A stretch of DNA of 42,649 bases from Chitinophagaceae bacterium (GTDB lineage Bacteria; Bacteroidota; Bacteroidia; Chitinophagales; Chitinophagaceae), in assembly GCA_025449645.1 (NCBI GenBank), contig JANWIY010000116.1, forward strand, positions 1-42,649, written 5' to 3'. The position numbers were made by a program, and so were the translations under genes. Below, piece after piece: positions 17,189-26,833 of the stretch; positions within the stretch are counted from its first letter, which is position 1, and every line of letters starts with the position of its first letter. The notes under the pieces were generated by a model, which was not told the DNA's origin, made no database searches, and saw nothing but the letters and a program-made list of their open reading frames with translations.

Positions 17189-18169
17189 GTGATCGGTATT
17201 TTTAAACAAAAGGCCCCCACCAATGCCTTTTTGCTGTTTATTTACGCGCTGGTGCTGAAGTTTTCCATTTTTCTTCATCCGTATTCACCGTTGCTGCATC
17301 CGGAGGATAATTATCTCTACCGCTTCATACTGACGGGTCTGGATTCAATGTTCGGTCATGCCGCTCTTCCATTCGCCATCCTGAGTTTCATTTTATTATT
17401 TTCCCAGGCCACCCTCCTGAATGGGATTTGCAAATCTCATAAGAGTCTGCCCAAAGCAAACTATTTACCCGGGATGTCCTATATCCTTGTTACTTCACTG
17501 TTGCCTGACTGGGGGCATTTTTCCGCACCGCTGCTCATCAATTCCATCATTATCTGGTGCTGGTACAGAATGATCGGATTGTATAACACCCATTCTCCGG
17601 TGGCTTCCATCTTTAATATCGGTTTGCTTCTCGGACTGGCCACGCTTCTTTATATTCCGGCAATCGCTTTTTTATTGCTTTTGTTTTTTGCTTTACTGAT
17701 CATGCGCCCTTTCAGAATCCAGGAATGGTTTGTCGGCTTTATTGGCTTCACTTCTCCTTATTATTTTCTACTGCTGATCCTGTATTTCATTCATCAGCTG
17801 CATTGGAAAAACCTTGTGCCGGCTATTAATTTTGTGATGCCGGAAGTGCCGAATGCCCTCTGGATCACGGCAGGCATCAGTATGCTGATTATTCCGTTTG
17901 TAGTGGGCGGCGTTTTTGTTCAAAACAATTTAAACAAAATGCTGATCCATGTGAGGAAAAGCTGGACCCTGCTGCTCATATTCCTGATCGTCGCCGTGCT
18001 CGCGATCCTGATCAATAAAGCCGGATCTTACGAAAATTGGATCGTCACTGCAATGCCCTTTGCAGTATTTCATTCTGCAGCTTATTTCTATCCGACAAAA
18101 AAAGCACCGCCCTTACTCTTGCACTGGCTTTGCTTTTCGATTGCTGTGATCATCAACTATCTCCTCTGA
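17189..18169 (+). CDS. Polytopic membrane protein, DUF6427-like
   Basis: This 326-residue integral membrane protein has roughly nine or ten hydrophobic segments, for example near 15-30, 58-72, 88-105, 140-172, 180-200, 225-245 and 260-277. The start is GTG at 17189, giving MIGIFKQKAPTNAF, an opening that resembles the Bacteroidota DUF6427 family (recalled, not searched). It follows the previous stop by 12 nt and precedes purQ by 48 nt. The function is unknown. Its place next to purQ may only reflect shared transcription. Confidence 0.75.
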   Translation: MIGIFKQKAPTNAFLLFIYALVLKFSIFLHPYSPLLHPEDNYLYRFILTGLDSMFGHAALPFAILSFILLFSQATLLNGICKSHKSLPKANYLPGMSYILVTSLLPDWGHFSAPLLINSIIIWCWYRMIGLYNTHSPVASIFNIGLLLGLATLLYIPAIAFLLLLFFALLIMRPFRIQEWFVGFIGFTSPYYFLLLILYFIHQLHWKNLVPAINFVMPEVPNALWITAGISMLIIPFVVGGVFVQNNLNKMLIHVRKSWTLLLIFLIVAVLAILINKAGSYENWIVTAMPFAVFHSAAYFYPTKKAPPLLLHWLCFSIAVIINYLL

Positions 18170-18217
18170 TTTCCCCATTCGCAGGAAAGAATTATCTTTA
18201 TCCTGTAATTCTTCCAC

Positions 18218-18922
18218 ATGAAATTTGGAGTAATTGTATTTCCGGGTTCTAACTGTGACAGGGACATGCAATTTGCTCTGCAGGAAGACCTTGGCCAGGA
18301 AGTGGTTATGCTTTGGCACAAGGACAGGGACCTCAGCATGTTTACATCTGAAGATTGTATTGTATTGCCGGGAGGATTTTCTTATGGCGATTATCTCCGT
18401 TGCGGAGCAATTGCCCGGTTCAGTCCGGTCATGCAGCCGCTGATTCAGTTTGCTGAGCGCGGTGGAATGGTGCTGGGGGTATGCAACGGCTTCCAGATTC
18501 TATGTGAATCACATTTGTTGCCTGGCATACTACTCCGCAATGCAAACCAGCAATTCATAAGTAAGAATATTTATCTTACCCAGCATAATGGCCGCCCGCT
18601 GAAAATTCCAATTGCCCATGGTGAAGGAAGATATTATGCAGATGACAGGACCCTGGATGAATTGGAATCCAACAAACAGGTGCTTTGGAAGTATTGTGAT
18701 GAAAAGGGCAATATAACGCCAGAGTCCAACTGCAACGGAAGCACCCGCAATATTGCCGGTATTTGCAATAAGAACAGGAATGTATTCGGCCTGATGCCCC
18801 ACCCGGAACGGGCGAGTTCGGAGATGCTGGGCAATACGGATGGCCGCCTTCTTTTCCAACAACTTTTCCTTATCAGAAAAATTCAATCCGGTCAACGGCA
18901 TCCCGAGTTAGCAAATATTTAG
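18218..18922 (+). CDS. purQ: Phosphoribosylformylglycinamidine synthase glutaminase subunit
   Basis: This 234-residue class I glutamine amidotransferase supplies ammonia for conversion of FGAR to FGAM in purine synthesis, working with PurS and PurL. It opens [15 protein letters not shown], typical of PurQ. The catalytic Cys89 is in LGVCNGFQ, and the His/Glu pair is in MPHPERA (His195, Glu197). Length is normal for the stand-alone PurQ of bacteria that use small PurL. Neither purS nor purL is in the window. The DsbD-like gene follows after 12 nt. Confidence 0.95.
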   Translation: MKFGVIVFPGSNCDRDMQFALQEDLGQEVVMLWHKDRDLSMFTSEDCIVLPGGFSYGDYLRCGAIARFSPVMQPLIQFAERGGMVLGVCNGFQILCESHLLPGILLRNANQQFISKNIYLTQHNGRPLKIPIAHGEGRYYADDRTLDELESNKQVLWKYCDEKGNITPESNCNGSTRNIAGICNKNRNVFGLMPHPERASSEMLGNTDGRLLFQQLFLIRKIQSGQRHPELANI

Positions 18923-18934
18923 ATTAAAACTGCT

Positions 18935-20878
18935 ATGCCCATACGGTTCGCAGCCTTATTCCTGCTATTCATACCTTTTCTTCAGCTTCGGGCGCAGGAT
19001 AGTGCGGCGGTTGCCTGGCAGGTTTCCTCTGCTAAACTCAGCAGCGGATATCAACTGGTTTTTAAGGCAACAATTAAACCCGGATGGCAATTGTACGGAC
19101 CGGATCAGGATATCAGCGGGTCGTCTTCCATGGAGCTTTTGTTTGCAGACAGCTCCATCAATGCGAATAAGCCATTTATTTCCATCGGGAAATCCATTAA
19201 AAGAAATATCAGCTTGTTTGACAACAGGCCTTTTATCCTGTACGATACAGGTGGAACTTTTACGATTCCGCTCCTGATCAATGGAGCCATTCCCGCACAT
19301 TTGCTGGGTACGCTCAATTTCTTTTATGGAAAGAACAACGAATTTTACACCGGCAGCTATGGATTCACTGCTGACCTGGCAGGTGGCATAAGCAATGCTG
19401 CACGAATCCGGATCCCGGGACTGGATCTGAAAAATCCGGTAAGCCCTTGCGGGGATTCGGGAACTTCAGGAAAAGGATTACTGAGTATTTTCCTGCTGGG
19501 ACTTGTGGGCGGCTTCATTGCCCTGCTGACACCCTGTGTGTTTCCGCTAATTCCCCTTACCGTTTCTTTTTTTACGAAGAAAGCGGATAGTCATGGGAAA
19601 GGAATTGGCCATGCATTCCTGTATGGCTTTTTTATTTTTCTTATCTATCTTTTGCTGAGCCTTCCGTTCCATCTGCTTGATCACACCGATCCGGAAGTGC
19701 TGAACAATATATCCACCAATGTATGGCTTAACCTGGGGTTCTTTGTGATTTTCGTCGTCTTTGCAATTTCCTTTTTTGGTTTTTTTGAAATTAATCTTCC
19801 GGGCAGCGTCGCCAATTCTGTAAATAATAAATCCGGTGGTACCAGTATTGCCGGTATTTTTTTTATGGCCCTTACCCTGGCAATCGTTTCTTTTTCCTGT
19901 ACCGGACCGATCCTTGGTACCCTGCTGGCAGGCGCACTATCCAATAACGGCGGGGCCACCCAGCTTACATTTGGCATGGGGGGTTTCGGACTTGGCCTTG
20001 CCCTGCCTTTTGCCATTTTTGCCCTTTTCCCGGGATGGCTAAGCTCCCTGCCCAAGTCAGGCGGATGGCTTGCTTCTGTGAAGGTGGTGCTCGGCTTTCT
20101 TGAGCTGGCCATGGCAGTAAAATTCCTTTCCAATGCAGATTTGGTTCAACAATGGGGATTGATCAAAAGGGAGATTTTCATCGGGTTCTGGGTCCTGATT
20201 GGCCTGCTGATCACTTTGTACCTTCTGGGTAAGATCAGGTTTCCCCATGATAGCCCTGTACAAAAATTCAGTAAACTCCGGATTGGTTTTATAGCCCTGT
20301 TTGCTGCAGGCACCATATATCTTATACCCGGAATAACAAATACAGAATCAGCCAATCTTTCCCTGATCAGCGGATTCCCGCCGCCCCTGTGCTATTCTGT
20401 GTACCGCAACCCTGTAAATTGTAAACAGGGGATTGAGCCGCAAAGGAACGATTACGAAAAAGCGCTGGCCCTTGCAAAAACAGAACACAAGCCCCTGTTA
20501 ATTGATTTTACCGGATGGGCATGCGTAAACTGCAGACGGATGGAGGAAAATGTATGGACAGACAATGAGGTGAAAAAATTGATGAAAGACTCCTTTGTCG
20601 TGGTTTCCTTATATGTTGACGAACGAAGATTATTACCCGGGTCCCAGCAAATGACCTATACAACCAAAGACAGTACGAATAAGAAGATTATTACCGTCGG
20701 AGACAAATGGGCCACTTTCCAGTCTGAAAACTTCAATGCCGTTTCCCAGCCCCAATATGCTATTGTTAGTCCCGAAGAGAAAATCCTCACCTATACCAAG
20801 GGCTATACGCCCAGACCTTCAGAATTCTCTGGTTGGCTGAATTGCGGACTGAAAGCCTTTAGGGGAATTGTCCATTAA
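18935..20878 (+). CDS. DsbD-like protein-disulfide reductase (cytochrome c biogenesis DipZ type)
   Basis: This 647-residue protein has a signal peptide (about 1-20), a periplasmic N-terminal immunoglobulin-like domain (about 21-160), a CcdA-like membrane domain of about eight segments (about 180-465) and a C-terminal thioredoxin domain. The transmembrane cysteines are Cys201 in TPCVFPLIP and Cys322 in SFSCTGPILG. The thioredoxin pair is Cys530/Cys533 in WACVNC, with cis-Pro in SQPQYA. It should move electrons from cytoplasmic thioredoxin to the periplasm. The N-terminal domain holds no cysteine pair, unlike E. coli nDsbD (Cys103/Cys109). Electron exit may therefore go directly from the C-terminal domain to partners such as TlpA proteins (inference). 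Confidence 0.9.
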   Translation: MPIRFAALFLLFIPFLQLRAQDSAAVAWQVSSAKLSSGYQLVFKATIKPGWQLYGPDQDISGSSSMELLFADSSINANKPFISIGKSIKRNISLFDNRPFILYDTGGTFTIPLLINGAIPAHLLGTLNFFYGKNNEFYTGSYGFTADLAGGISNAARIRIPGLDLKNPVSPCGDSGTSGKGLLSIFLLGLVGGFIALLTPCVFPLIPLTVSFFTKKADSHGKGIGHAFLYGFFIFLIYLLLSLPFHLLDHTDPEVLNNISTNVWLNLGFFVIFVVFAISFFGFFEINLPGSVANSVNNKSGGTSIAGIFFMALTLAIVSFSCTGPILGTLLAGALSNNGGATQLTFGMGGFGLGLALPFAIFALFPGWLSSLPKSGGWLASVKVVLGFLELAMAVKFLSNADLVQQWGLIKREIFIGFWVLIGLLITLYLLGKIRFPHDSPVQKFSKLRIGFIALFAAGTIYLIPGITNTESANLSLISGFPPPLCYSVYRNPVNCKQGIEPQRNDYEKALALAKTEHKPLLIDFTGWACVNCRRMEENVWTDNEVKKLMKDSFVVVSLYVDERRLLPGSQQMTYTTKDSTNKKIITVGDKWATFQSENFNAVSQPQYAIVSPEEKILTYTKGYTPRPSEFSGWLNCGLKAFRGIVH

Positions 20879-20883
20879 ACAAA

Positions 20884-20946
20884 ACTTCCGGTGACAAAGT
20901 GAACTCTTTTATTGAGGATCCTCCGGCACCGGAAGTAAATCAAAAA
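20884..20946. terminator. Inverted repeat between convergent dsbD-like and sigma factor genes
   Basis: A perfect 10-bp inverted repeat, ACTTCCGGTG at 20884-20893 and CACCGGAAGT at 20937-20946, brackets 43 nt in the short space between two convergent genes. It could form a stem that ends transcripts from either side. It lacks the compact loop and clear U-tract of a textbook intrinsic terminator, so that role is an inference from position. Confidence 0.5.
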
Positions 20947-20976
20947 TTTTGCTGAAAAAAGAATGTAAAATTGAAC

Positions 20977-21558
20977 TTATAGGGCAATTCTTTTTTCTGT
21001 CATCATTTTACGCAAATTGATCAGCCCGTACCGCATGCGGCCCAATGCTGTATTGATGCTGCAGTTGGTTAGGGAGGCGATTTCCTTAAAGCTCAGATCG
21101 GCATAATGCCGCAGAATGATCACCTCGCGCTGGTCCTCAGGAAGGAGGTCGAGCATCCGCCGCACGCGGTCGTGGCTCTGCCTTTTCATGATCTTTACGT
21201 CAGCGCCGTCTTCTGTGAAATTGATGACTTCGAAAATGTCCCTGTCATCACTGGTCTTGATGGTAGGGGTCCTCTTCACCTTGCGGAAATGGTCCACGCA
21301 AAGGTTGTGAGCAATGCGCATAGCCCAGGGAAGGAATTTTCCTTCTTCTGTGTACCGGCCGCCACGAATGGTGTCGATAATCTTAATCAGAACGTCCTGG
21401 AAAATGTCCTCGGCAAGATACTTGTCCTTAACGAGGAAGAGAATAGATGTGTACAGCTTGTCTTTGTGGCGGATAACCAGGGCCTCCAGGGCCTGCAGGT
21501 CGCCATCGCGAAACGAATGGATTAATTCATGATCGGTTTTCGTACGTAGCGAATTCAT
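20977..21558 (-). CDS. ECF-type RNA polymerase sigma factor (sigma-70 family)
   Basis: This 193-residue protein has sigma region 2 (about 26-95, with DIFQDVLIKI and PWAMRIAHNLCVDHFRK) and region 4 (about 131-185). Region 4 holds the helix-turn-helix LSFKEIASLTNCSINTALGRMRYGL. It should direct RNA polymerase to a dedicated promoter set. No anti-sigma factor gene lies beside it; the nearest genes are dsbD-like (convergent) and uvrA (divergent). The 258-nt divergent spacer upstream is AT-rich. Confidence 0.92.
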   Translation of the reverse strand: MNSLRTKTDHELIHSFRDGDLQALEALVIRHKDKLYTSILFLVKDKYLAEDIFQDVLIKIIDTIRGGRYTEEGKFLPWAMRIAHNLCVDHFRKVKRTPTIKTSDDRDIFEVINFTEDGADVKIMKRQSHDRVRRMLDLLPEDQREVIILRHYADLSFKEIASLTNCSINTALGRMRYGLINLRKMMTEKRIAL

Positions 21559-21796
21559 AAACTTCTACGGTTTTTAAAGGTGATAGGATATATGTTGGAT
21601 TTTGGAATGCTTGGCTTTTCGGTGTAGAAGTGCTTACTCGATAAAATTTATTTTATTGTGATGTTAAAATTTTAATCAGGAATTAAAGATATACAATTTT
21701 TGGAAAAAACAACATTTTGGGAAAATTATTTGTTCTAATGATTCTCCGGCGTCTGTCCTGAATTGGGAAAACGCTTTCTAATTGTTTCAGTTCCAA

Positions 21797-21804
21797 TATA
21801 TTTG
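21797..21804 (+). promoter_or_regulatory. Possible -7 promoter box of uvrA
   Basis: TATATTTG matches the Bacteroidota -7 consensus TAnnTTTG exactly and lies 12 nt before the preferred uvrA start. The corresponding -33 position, 19 nt upstream, shows only TTT instead of TTG. The predicted leader would be very short. Support is weak and based on pattern only. Confidence 0.3.
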
Positions 21805-21816
21805 TTGTTCTCATTT

Positions 21817-24657
21817 ATGGCAGAAACTATAAAGGCAAAAAAAAATCCGGAAAAAACAGGCAGGCTAAAGGCCCTGGATTCGATCCGGATTAAAGGGGCC
21901 AGGGTACATAATCTAAAGAATGTCTCAGTTGATATCCCGCGCAATAAATTTATTGTGGTGACCGGTGTATCCGGTTCGGGTAAATCTTCGTTGACCATCG
22001 ACACCTTATTTGCAGAAGGCCAGCGCCGTTATGCAGAAAGCCTTAGCGCATATGCCCGCCAGTTCATGGCGAGGATGGACAAACCCGATGTGGACTATAT
22101 CAAGGGCCTGTGCCCCGCCATTGCCATTGAGCAAAAGGTAAGCACCCGGACGCCCAGATCTACCGTTGGCAGCATGACTGAAATGTATGACTATCTCCGC
22201 CTGCTTTTCGCCAGAATCGGTACTACATTTTCTCCCGTTTCGGGAAAGCAGGTCAGAAAGAACGATGTTCAGGACGTGATTCGTGAGATCCAGGCTCAGA
22301 AGACGGGCGACAAAATACTGATGCTGGTTCCATTTAAGCAGCACCTGAACAGGAGCAATTCGGAAGAGCTCAATATCCTGCTGCAAAAGGGATTTGCGAG
22401 GATGTACATCAATAAAGAAACGCTGAGAATTGAAGACCTGCTCCCTCAGGATGGGGTTTTGCCGGGAAAGGCAACCAGAGCCCCGGAACCAAAATTGCCT
22501 AAAAATAATTCCTACCTGCTGATTGACCGCATTGTGGTGAAGGACTTCGATGAGGATGACCTGCATCGTTTAGCGGATTCCATCGGAACGGCATTCTATG
22601 AGGGCGAAGGGGAAATGCTGCTGGAGGTTGATGGAGTAAAGCAAATTCCTTTCAGCAATCGCTTTGAGATGGACGGAATCCGTTTTGAGGAGCCGGTGCC
22701 TAATCTTTTTTCCTTTAATAATCCGTTTGGTGCCTGTCCTGTTTGTGAAGGTTTCGGACAGGTCCTCGGCATCGATCCTGACCTGGTAATCCCGGACAAG
22801 CGTCTGAGTGTGTATGAGGGTGCCGTAGCGCCCTGGAAAGGGGAAAAGCTGAGTGCCTGGAAAGACCATTTTATCAAGAACGTCCGCAAGCACGAGTTTC
22901 CAATACATAAACCTGTCATGGACCTGACGAAGGCGCAGTACGCTCTTTTGTGGGAAGGAAACAAAGAGGCCAGCGGGATCAATGATTTCTTTGCAGAGGT
23001 GGAAAGGAACCTGTATAAGGTTCAATACCGGGTGTTATTATCCAGATACCGCGGAAGGACGGTATGCCCGGCCTGTAAGGGATACCGCCTTCGTCCCGAA
23101 GCGCTGTATGTGAAGGTTGGAGGACTGCACATAGGTGAAGTATGCGAGATGCCGGTGAGCAGATTGTCAGTATGGTTTGGGGAACTATCCATTTCTGAAT
23201 TTCATCAACAGGTAGCCAAGCGGATCCTGATTGAGATCCGCAATCGCCTGACTACTTTGCTGGATGTGGGCCTGGGCTACCTTACCCTGAACCGTCTGGC
23301 GAATTCGCTGAGCGGTGGCGAAAGCCAGCGAATCCAGCTTACACGGTCCCTGGGAAGCAATCTTACCAATTCATTATATATCTTGGACGAACCTTCGATC
23401 GGCCTGCATTCCCGGGACACCCAGCGGCTGATTGCCGTGCTGAAGCAACTGCGCAGCCTGGGCAATACGGTTGTCGTTGTGGAACACGATGAAATGATGA
23501 TGCGGGAAGCGGATCATATTATTGATATGGGACCGCTGGCCAGCCATCTTGGAGGTGAAGTGGTTGCGGAAGGCAATTTTGAAGCGATTATTGAGAATGA
23601 ACAGAGCCTGACGGGCAAATATCTCCGCGGCGATCTCCGGATTGAACCACCAGGAAAAGTAAGGCCATGGAAACGATCTGTTATTATAAATGAAGCCCGG
23701 CAGCACAACCTGAAAAATATAACGGTGGAGTTCCCGCTCAATATATTATGTGTGGTAAGCGGGGTTAGCGGAAGCGGAAAAACAACACTTGTCAGGCAGA
23801 TTTTATATCCTGGATTGCAGAAGATCAAGGGAGAATTTGCCGATAAAGTGGGTGCACACAAATCAATCAGCGGCGACATTGATTCTATAAGCCAGGTTGA
23901 ACTGGTGGACCAAAACCCGATTGGCAAATCATCCCGCAGCAATCCTGTAACTTATATCAAAGCTTACGATGAAATCCGGGATCTCTATTCCAAACAACCT
24001 CTGAGTAAATTGAGAGGTTTTCAACCGAAACATTTCTCTTTTAACGTGGATGGAGGCAGGTGCGATGCCTGCAAAGGGGAAGGAGAACAGGTTGTGGAAA
24101 TGCAATTTCTGGCGGATGTCCATCTGACCTGTGAAGTATGCGGCGGTAAAAGATTTAAGGAAGAAGTGCTTGAAGTGCATTACCGCAACAAGAGCATTCA
24201 CGATGTACTCGAACTCAGCGTGGATGATGCAATAGAATTTTTCAGGGATGAAAAAGATATCACTAAAAAAATCAAACCGCTGAGCGATGTGGGATTGGGA
24301 TATATCAAGCTTGGACAATCTTCTGATACACTGTCGGGCGGGGAAGCGCAGCGCGTGAAACTGGCCACTTTTCTCGGTAAAGGAAAAAGCCTCGGTCAGA
24401 TCCTTTTCATATTTGATGAACCCACCACGGGACTGCATTTTCATGATATAAAGAAGCTACTTACTTCTTTCCGGGCGCTGATCGATCTGGGCCATTCCGT
24501 GCTGGTTGTGGAGCACAATATGGATGTCATCCGTTCCGCGGACTGGGTCATTGACCTCGGTCCGGAAGCCGGGGATGCGGGCGGCGGACTAGTGTACACA
24601 GGAATCCCTGCAGGGTTAAAAAAATCCAAAGCCAGTTACACGGGAAAGTTTATTTGA
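21817..24657 (+). CDS. uvrA: Excinuclease ABC subunit A
   Basis: This protein has 946 residues from the ATG at 21817; an in-frame TTG 18 codons earlier adds a hydrophobic stretch untypical of UvrA and is rejected. UvrA is the damage-recognition ATPase of nucleotide excision repair. Walker A sites are GVSGSGKS (50-57) and GVSGSGKT (649-656). ABC signatures LSGGESQR and LSGGEAQR are present, and Walker B segments read ILDEPS and IFDEPT. The second zinc module is complete (Cys749, 752, 772, 775). The first is not: only CPVC at 307-310 remains and the partner CxxC position reads NRFEMDG. It is divergent from the sigma gene. Confidence 0.96.
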   Translation: MAETIKAKKNPEKTGRLKALDSIRIKGARVHNLKNVSVDIPRNKFIVVTGVSGSGKSSLTIDTLFAEGQRRYAESLSAYARQFMARMDKPDVDYIKGLCPAIAIEQKVSTRTPRSTVGSMTEMYDYLRLLFARIGTTFSPVSGKQVRKNDVQDVIREIQAQKTGDKILMLVPFKQHLNRSNSEELNILLQKGFARMYINKETLRIEDLLPQDGVLPGKATRAPEPKLPKNNSYLLIDRIVVKDFDEDDLHRLADSIGTAFYEGEGEMLLEVDGVKQIPFSNRFEMDGIRFEEPVPNLFSFNNPFGACPVCEGFGQVLGIDPDLVIPDKRLSVYEGAVAPWKGEKLSAWKDHFIKNVRKHEFPIHKPVMDLTKAQYALLWEGNKEASGINDFFAEVERNLYKVQYRVLLSRYRGRTVCPACKGYRLRPEALYVKVGGLHIGEVCEMPVSRLSVWFGELSISEFHQQVAKRILIEIRNRLTTLLDVGLGYLTLNRLANSLSGGESQRIQLTRSLGSNLTNSLYILDEPSIGLHSRDTQRLIAVLKQLRSLGNTVVVVEHDEMMMREADHIIDMGPLASHLGGEVVAEGNFEAIIENEQSLTGKYLRGDLRIEPPGKVRPWKRSVIINEARQHNLKNITVEFPLNILCVVSGVSGSGKTTLVRQILYPGLQKIKGEFADKVGAHKSISGDIDSISQVELVDQNPIGKSSRSNPVTYIKAYDEIRDLYSKQPLSKLRGFQPKHFSFNVDGGRCDACKGEGEQVVEMQFLADVHLTCEVCGGKRFKEEVLEVHYRNKSIHDVLELSVDDAIEFFRDEKDITKKIKPLSDVGLGYIKLGQSSDTLSGGEAQRVKLATFLGKGKSLGQILFIFDEPTTGLHFHDIKKLLTSFRALIDLGHSVLVVEHNMDVIRSADWVIDLGPEAGDAGGGLVYTGIPAGLKKSKASYTGKFI

Positions 24658-24748
24658 TCCAGTTCGGAAGAGTTTCCTGGTTACCATGTTCACTCATTTC
24701 CGGCCGTGCCAGATTATAAAATATAATTTCTTTAATATTCTTTTGTCC

Positions 24749-25039
24749 TCATCTGAGCATTTTTGTCAGCAAAATCATGAGGAATTGGAGAACCCCCACA
24801 CCTACAATCCACACGAGGGTTTCTGTTTTATTTTTATTCATCCGGTCAATCAAATCAATTTTGTCTGCTTTCGCCTGCTCAATCAAATCAATTTTGTCTT
24901 CTTTTATTAAAAAAACATTCGTTTTCATATCCAACTCCGCTTTTACTTCGGAATGGATAAATTGCATGAGCTCAAAGGCTTCCTGTTCACCCATTTTTTT
25001 TCGCAATAGATTATATAAGGAAATTTCGCTAATTCCCAT
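24749..25039 (-). CDS. Small membrane-anchored coiled-coil protein with 11-residue repeats
   Basis: This 96-residue protein has a helical N-terminus, a coiled-coil centre and a C-terminal membrane segment (about 75-92, TLVWIVGVGVLQFLMILL). The centre holds two near-identical 11-residue units (KEDKIDLIEQA, KADKIDLIDRM), encoded by a 21-bp perfect direct repeat with a 33-bp period (24846-24866 and 24879-24899). The arrangement of hendecad coiled coil plus tail anchor resembles the DUF1640/CCDC90 type; this is a resemblance, not a proven match. It lies 64 nt downstream of the DUF4293-like gene on the same strand and converges on uvrA. Function unknown. Confidence 0.75.
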   Translation of the reverse strand: MGISEISLYNLLRKKMGEQEAFELMQFIHSEVKAELDMKTNVFLIKEDKIDLIEQAKADKIDLIDRMNKNKTETLVWIVGVGVLQFLMILLTKMLR

Positions 25040-25103
25040 TATTCAAAGTTAGAAACATTATCAATCCCCATCAATACCACGAATAGGGTGTTTTAACCTT
25101 AAA

Positions 25104-25523
25104 TTACCTTAACCTGTTGAGGCTTTTTATCAGCTTCTGGTCCCGGGAAATACCCTTTGCTGCGAGGAAAAGAAAAACGGGTATCAACAAACTGAGTACC
25201 GCAGTGAGCGCATAAGCTCCATTGGTAAACTTTAATGTCTGCCTATAATAGAGAAATAAATTGAGGAGAGAAAAAAGAAGACTTACAATTACGATACGCA
25301 ATTGAATTTTCCGGTTTTTATATAAAAAAATATCAATGACTGATGCACAAATTAAACCGATCGTGATCACCAGGATCCAGAGATTAAAAGCTGCATTCAG
25401 GTATTGATAGCTGATAGGCTGACCGGGAACCTGCAGGTTTCCACTATAAAAAGAAAGTCGGATGCTGAAGAAAGCGCAAACGGCTGCAAAGAAAAGCCAA
25501 ACGGATTGCATGCGTTGAAGCAT
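25104..25523 (-). CDS. DUF4293-like four-helix membrane protein
   Basis: This 139-residue integral membrane protein has four hydrophobic segments (about 5-24, 43-66, 75-94 and 101-122). The start MLQRMQSVWLFFAA and the size match the Bacteroidota DUF4293 family as recalled. A second Met at position 5 is an alternative start. It lies 26 nt downstream of glyA and is probably co-transcribed with it. No function is known. Confidence 0.8.
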   Translation of the reverse strand: MLQRMQSVWLFFAAVCAFFSIRLSFYSGNLQVPGQPISYQYLNAAFNLWILVITIGLICASVIDIFLYKNRKIQLRIVIVSLLFSLLNLFLYYRQTLKFTNGAYALTAVLSLLIPVFLFLAAKGISRDQKLIKSLNRLR

Positions 25524-25549
25524 AGGTTGATCTGTTTAGTATTAAAAAA

Positions 25550-26833
25550 TCAGCAATTCCAGCCCGGGTACAAAGGAAAATCCTTCATTCGTTCATTCAC
25601 CTTTTTCCGTATGGCATTCAACACCGGCTCTTCATCGGCATGCACGAGTGCTTCATCCATCCAGTCAACTATTTCACTCATGTTCTGCTTCTTCATGCCA
25701 CGAGTAGTGATAGCAGGAACACCAACGCGGATACCTGAAGTTACGAAAGCGCTTTTATCGTCGAATGGAACCATATTTTTATTGACGGTAATATCTGCTT
25801 TGCCAAGGGCAATTTCGGCTTTCTTTCCGCTGATATTCTTGTTGCGCAGGTCAATCAGCAATAAGTGATTATCTGTTCCGCCTGAAACTATATCATATCC
25901 TTTTTTTGAAAAACAACTGCTCATCGCCTGCGCATTTATGATGATCTGTCCGGCATAATCCGTGAATTCATCAGAAAGGATTTCTCCGAAACTGATGGCC
26001 TTGGCAGCGATCACGTGTTCGAGTGGTCCGCCCTGTGTTCCCGGGAAAACGGCCATGTCAAGCAGGTTGCTCATTGGCCGGATATTTCCTTTGTTATCTT
26101 TTAATCCGAACGGATTGGCGAAATCTTTTTTCATGAGGATTATGCCGCCGCGGGGCCCCCGAAGTGTTTTGTGAGTGGTGGAAGTAACAAAATGACAATC
26201 CTCAAACGGAGAGGTTAATAATTTTTTGGCAATAAGCCCGGCAGGATGCGCCATATCGCACATCACCAGGGCGCCGACGCTGTCTGCAATCTGCCTGATC
26301 CTTGGGTAATCCCAATCACGGCTATACGCTGAAGCGCCGCAAATAAGAAGTTTTGGCCTCTCCTTTTTTGCTGTCTGCTCCATCATATCATAATCTACGC
26401 GCCCGTCTTCCTTCTTCACTCCATAAAAAACCGGATGATACAATTTACCTGAGAAATTAACAGGTGACCCGTGGGTAAGGTGACCGCCCATGCTCAGATC
26501 CAAACCCAGGATCTTATCACCGGGTTGCAGAACTGCCAGCATCACTGCAGCATTTGCCTGTGCACCGCTGTGCGGCTGCACGTTGGCATAATCACAGTCA
26601 AAGATTTTTTTGAGCCGGTCAATGGCCAGTTGTTCTGTCTGGTCTACAAATTCGCAGCCGCCATAATACCTTCGCCCGGGATACCCTTCAGCATATTTGT
26701 TGGTCATTACATTTCCCATCGCCTGCATCACCTGGACGGATGTAAAATTCTCAGATGCAATAAGCTCTATACCATGTCTTTGACGTTCAAGTTCCTGCTG
26801 AATGATTTCGAATACCAGGTTATCTCTTTGCAT
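25550..26833 (-). CDS. glyA: Serine hydroxymethyltransferase
   Basis: This 427-residue PLP enzyme interconverts serine and glycine with transfer of a one-carbon unit to tetrahydrofolate. The PLP lysine is Lys222 in [14 protein letters not shown]. Other landmarks are IELIASENF (23-31), [15 protein letters not shown] (45-59) and [10 protein letters not shown]. The ATG at 26833 is chosen because [14 protein letters not shown] fits the family start; an in-frame TTG six codons earlier is less likely. E. coli GlyA has 417 residues. It heads a minus-strand run with DUF4293-like and coiled-coil genes. Confidence 0.97.
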   Translation of the reverse strand: MQRDNLVFEIIQQELERQRHGIELIASENFTSVQVMQAMGNVMTNKYAEGYPGRRYYGGCEFVDQTEQLAIDRLKKIFDCDYANVQPHSGAQANAAVMLAVLQPGDKILGLDLSMGGHLTHGSPVNFSGKLYHPVFYGVKKEDGRVDYDMMEQTAKKERPKLLICGASAYSRDWDYPRIRQIADSVGALVMCDMAHPAGLIAKKLLTSPFEDCHFVTSTTHKTLRGPRGGIILMKKDFANPFGLKDNKGNIRPMSNLLDMAVFPGTQGGPLEHVIAAKAISFGEILSDEFTDYAGQIIINAQAMSSCFSKKGYDIVSGGTDNHLLLIDLRNKNISGKKAEIALGKADITVNKNMVPFDDKSAFVTSGIRVGVPAITTRGMKKQNMSEIVDWMDEALVHADEEPVLNAIRKKVNERMKDFPLYPGWNC

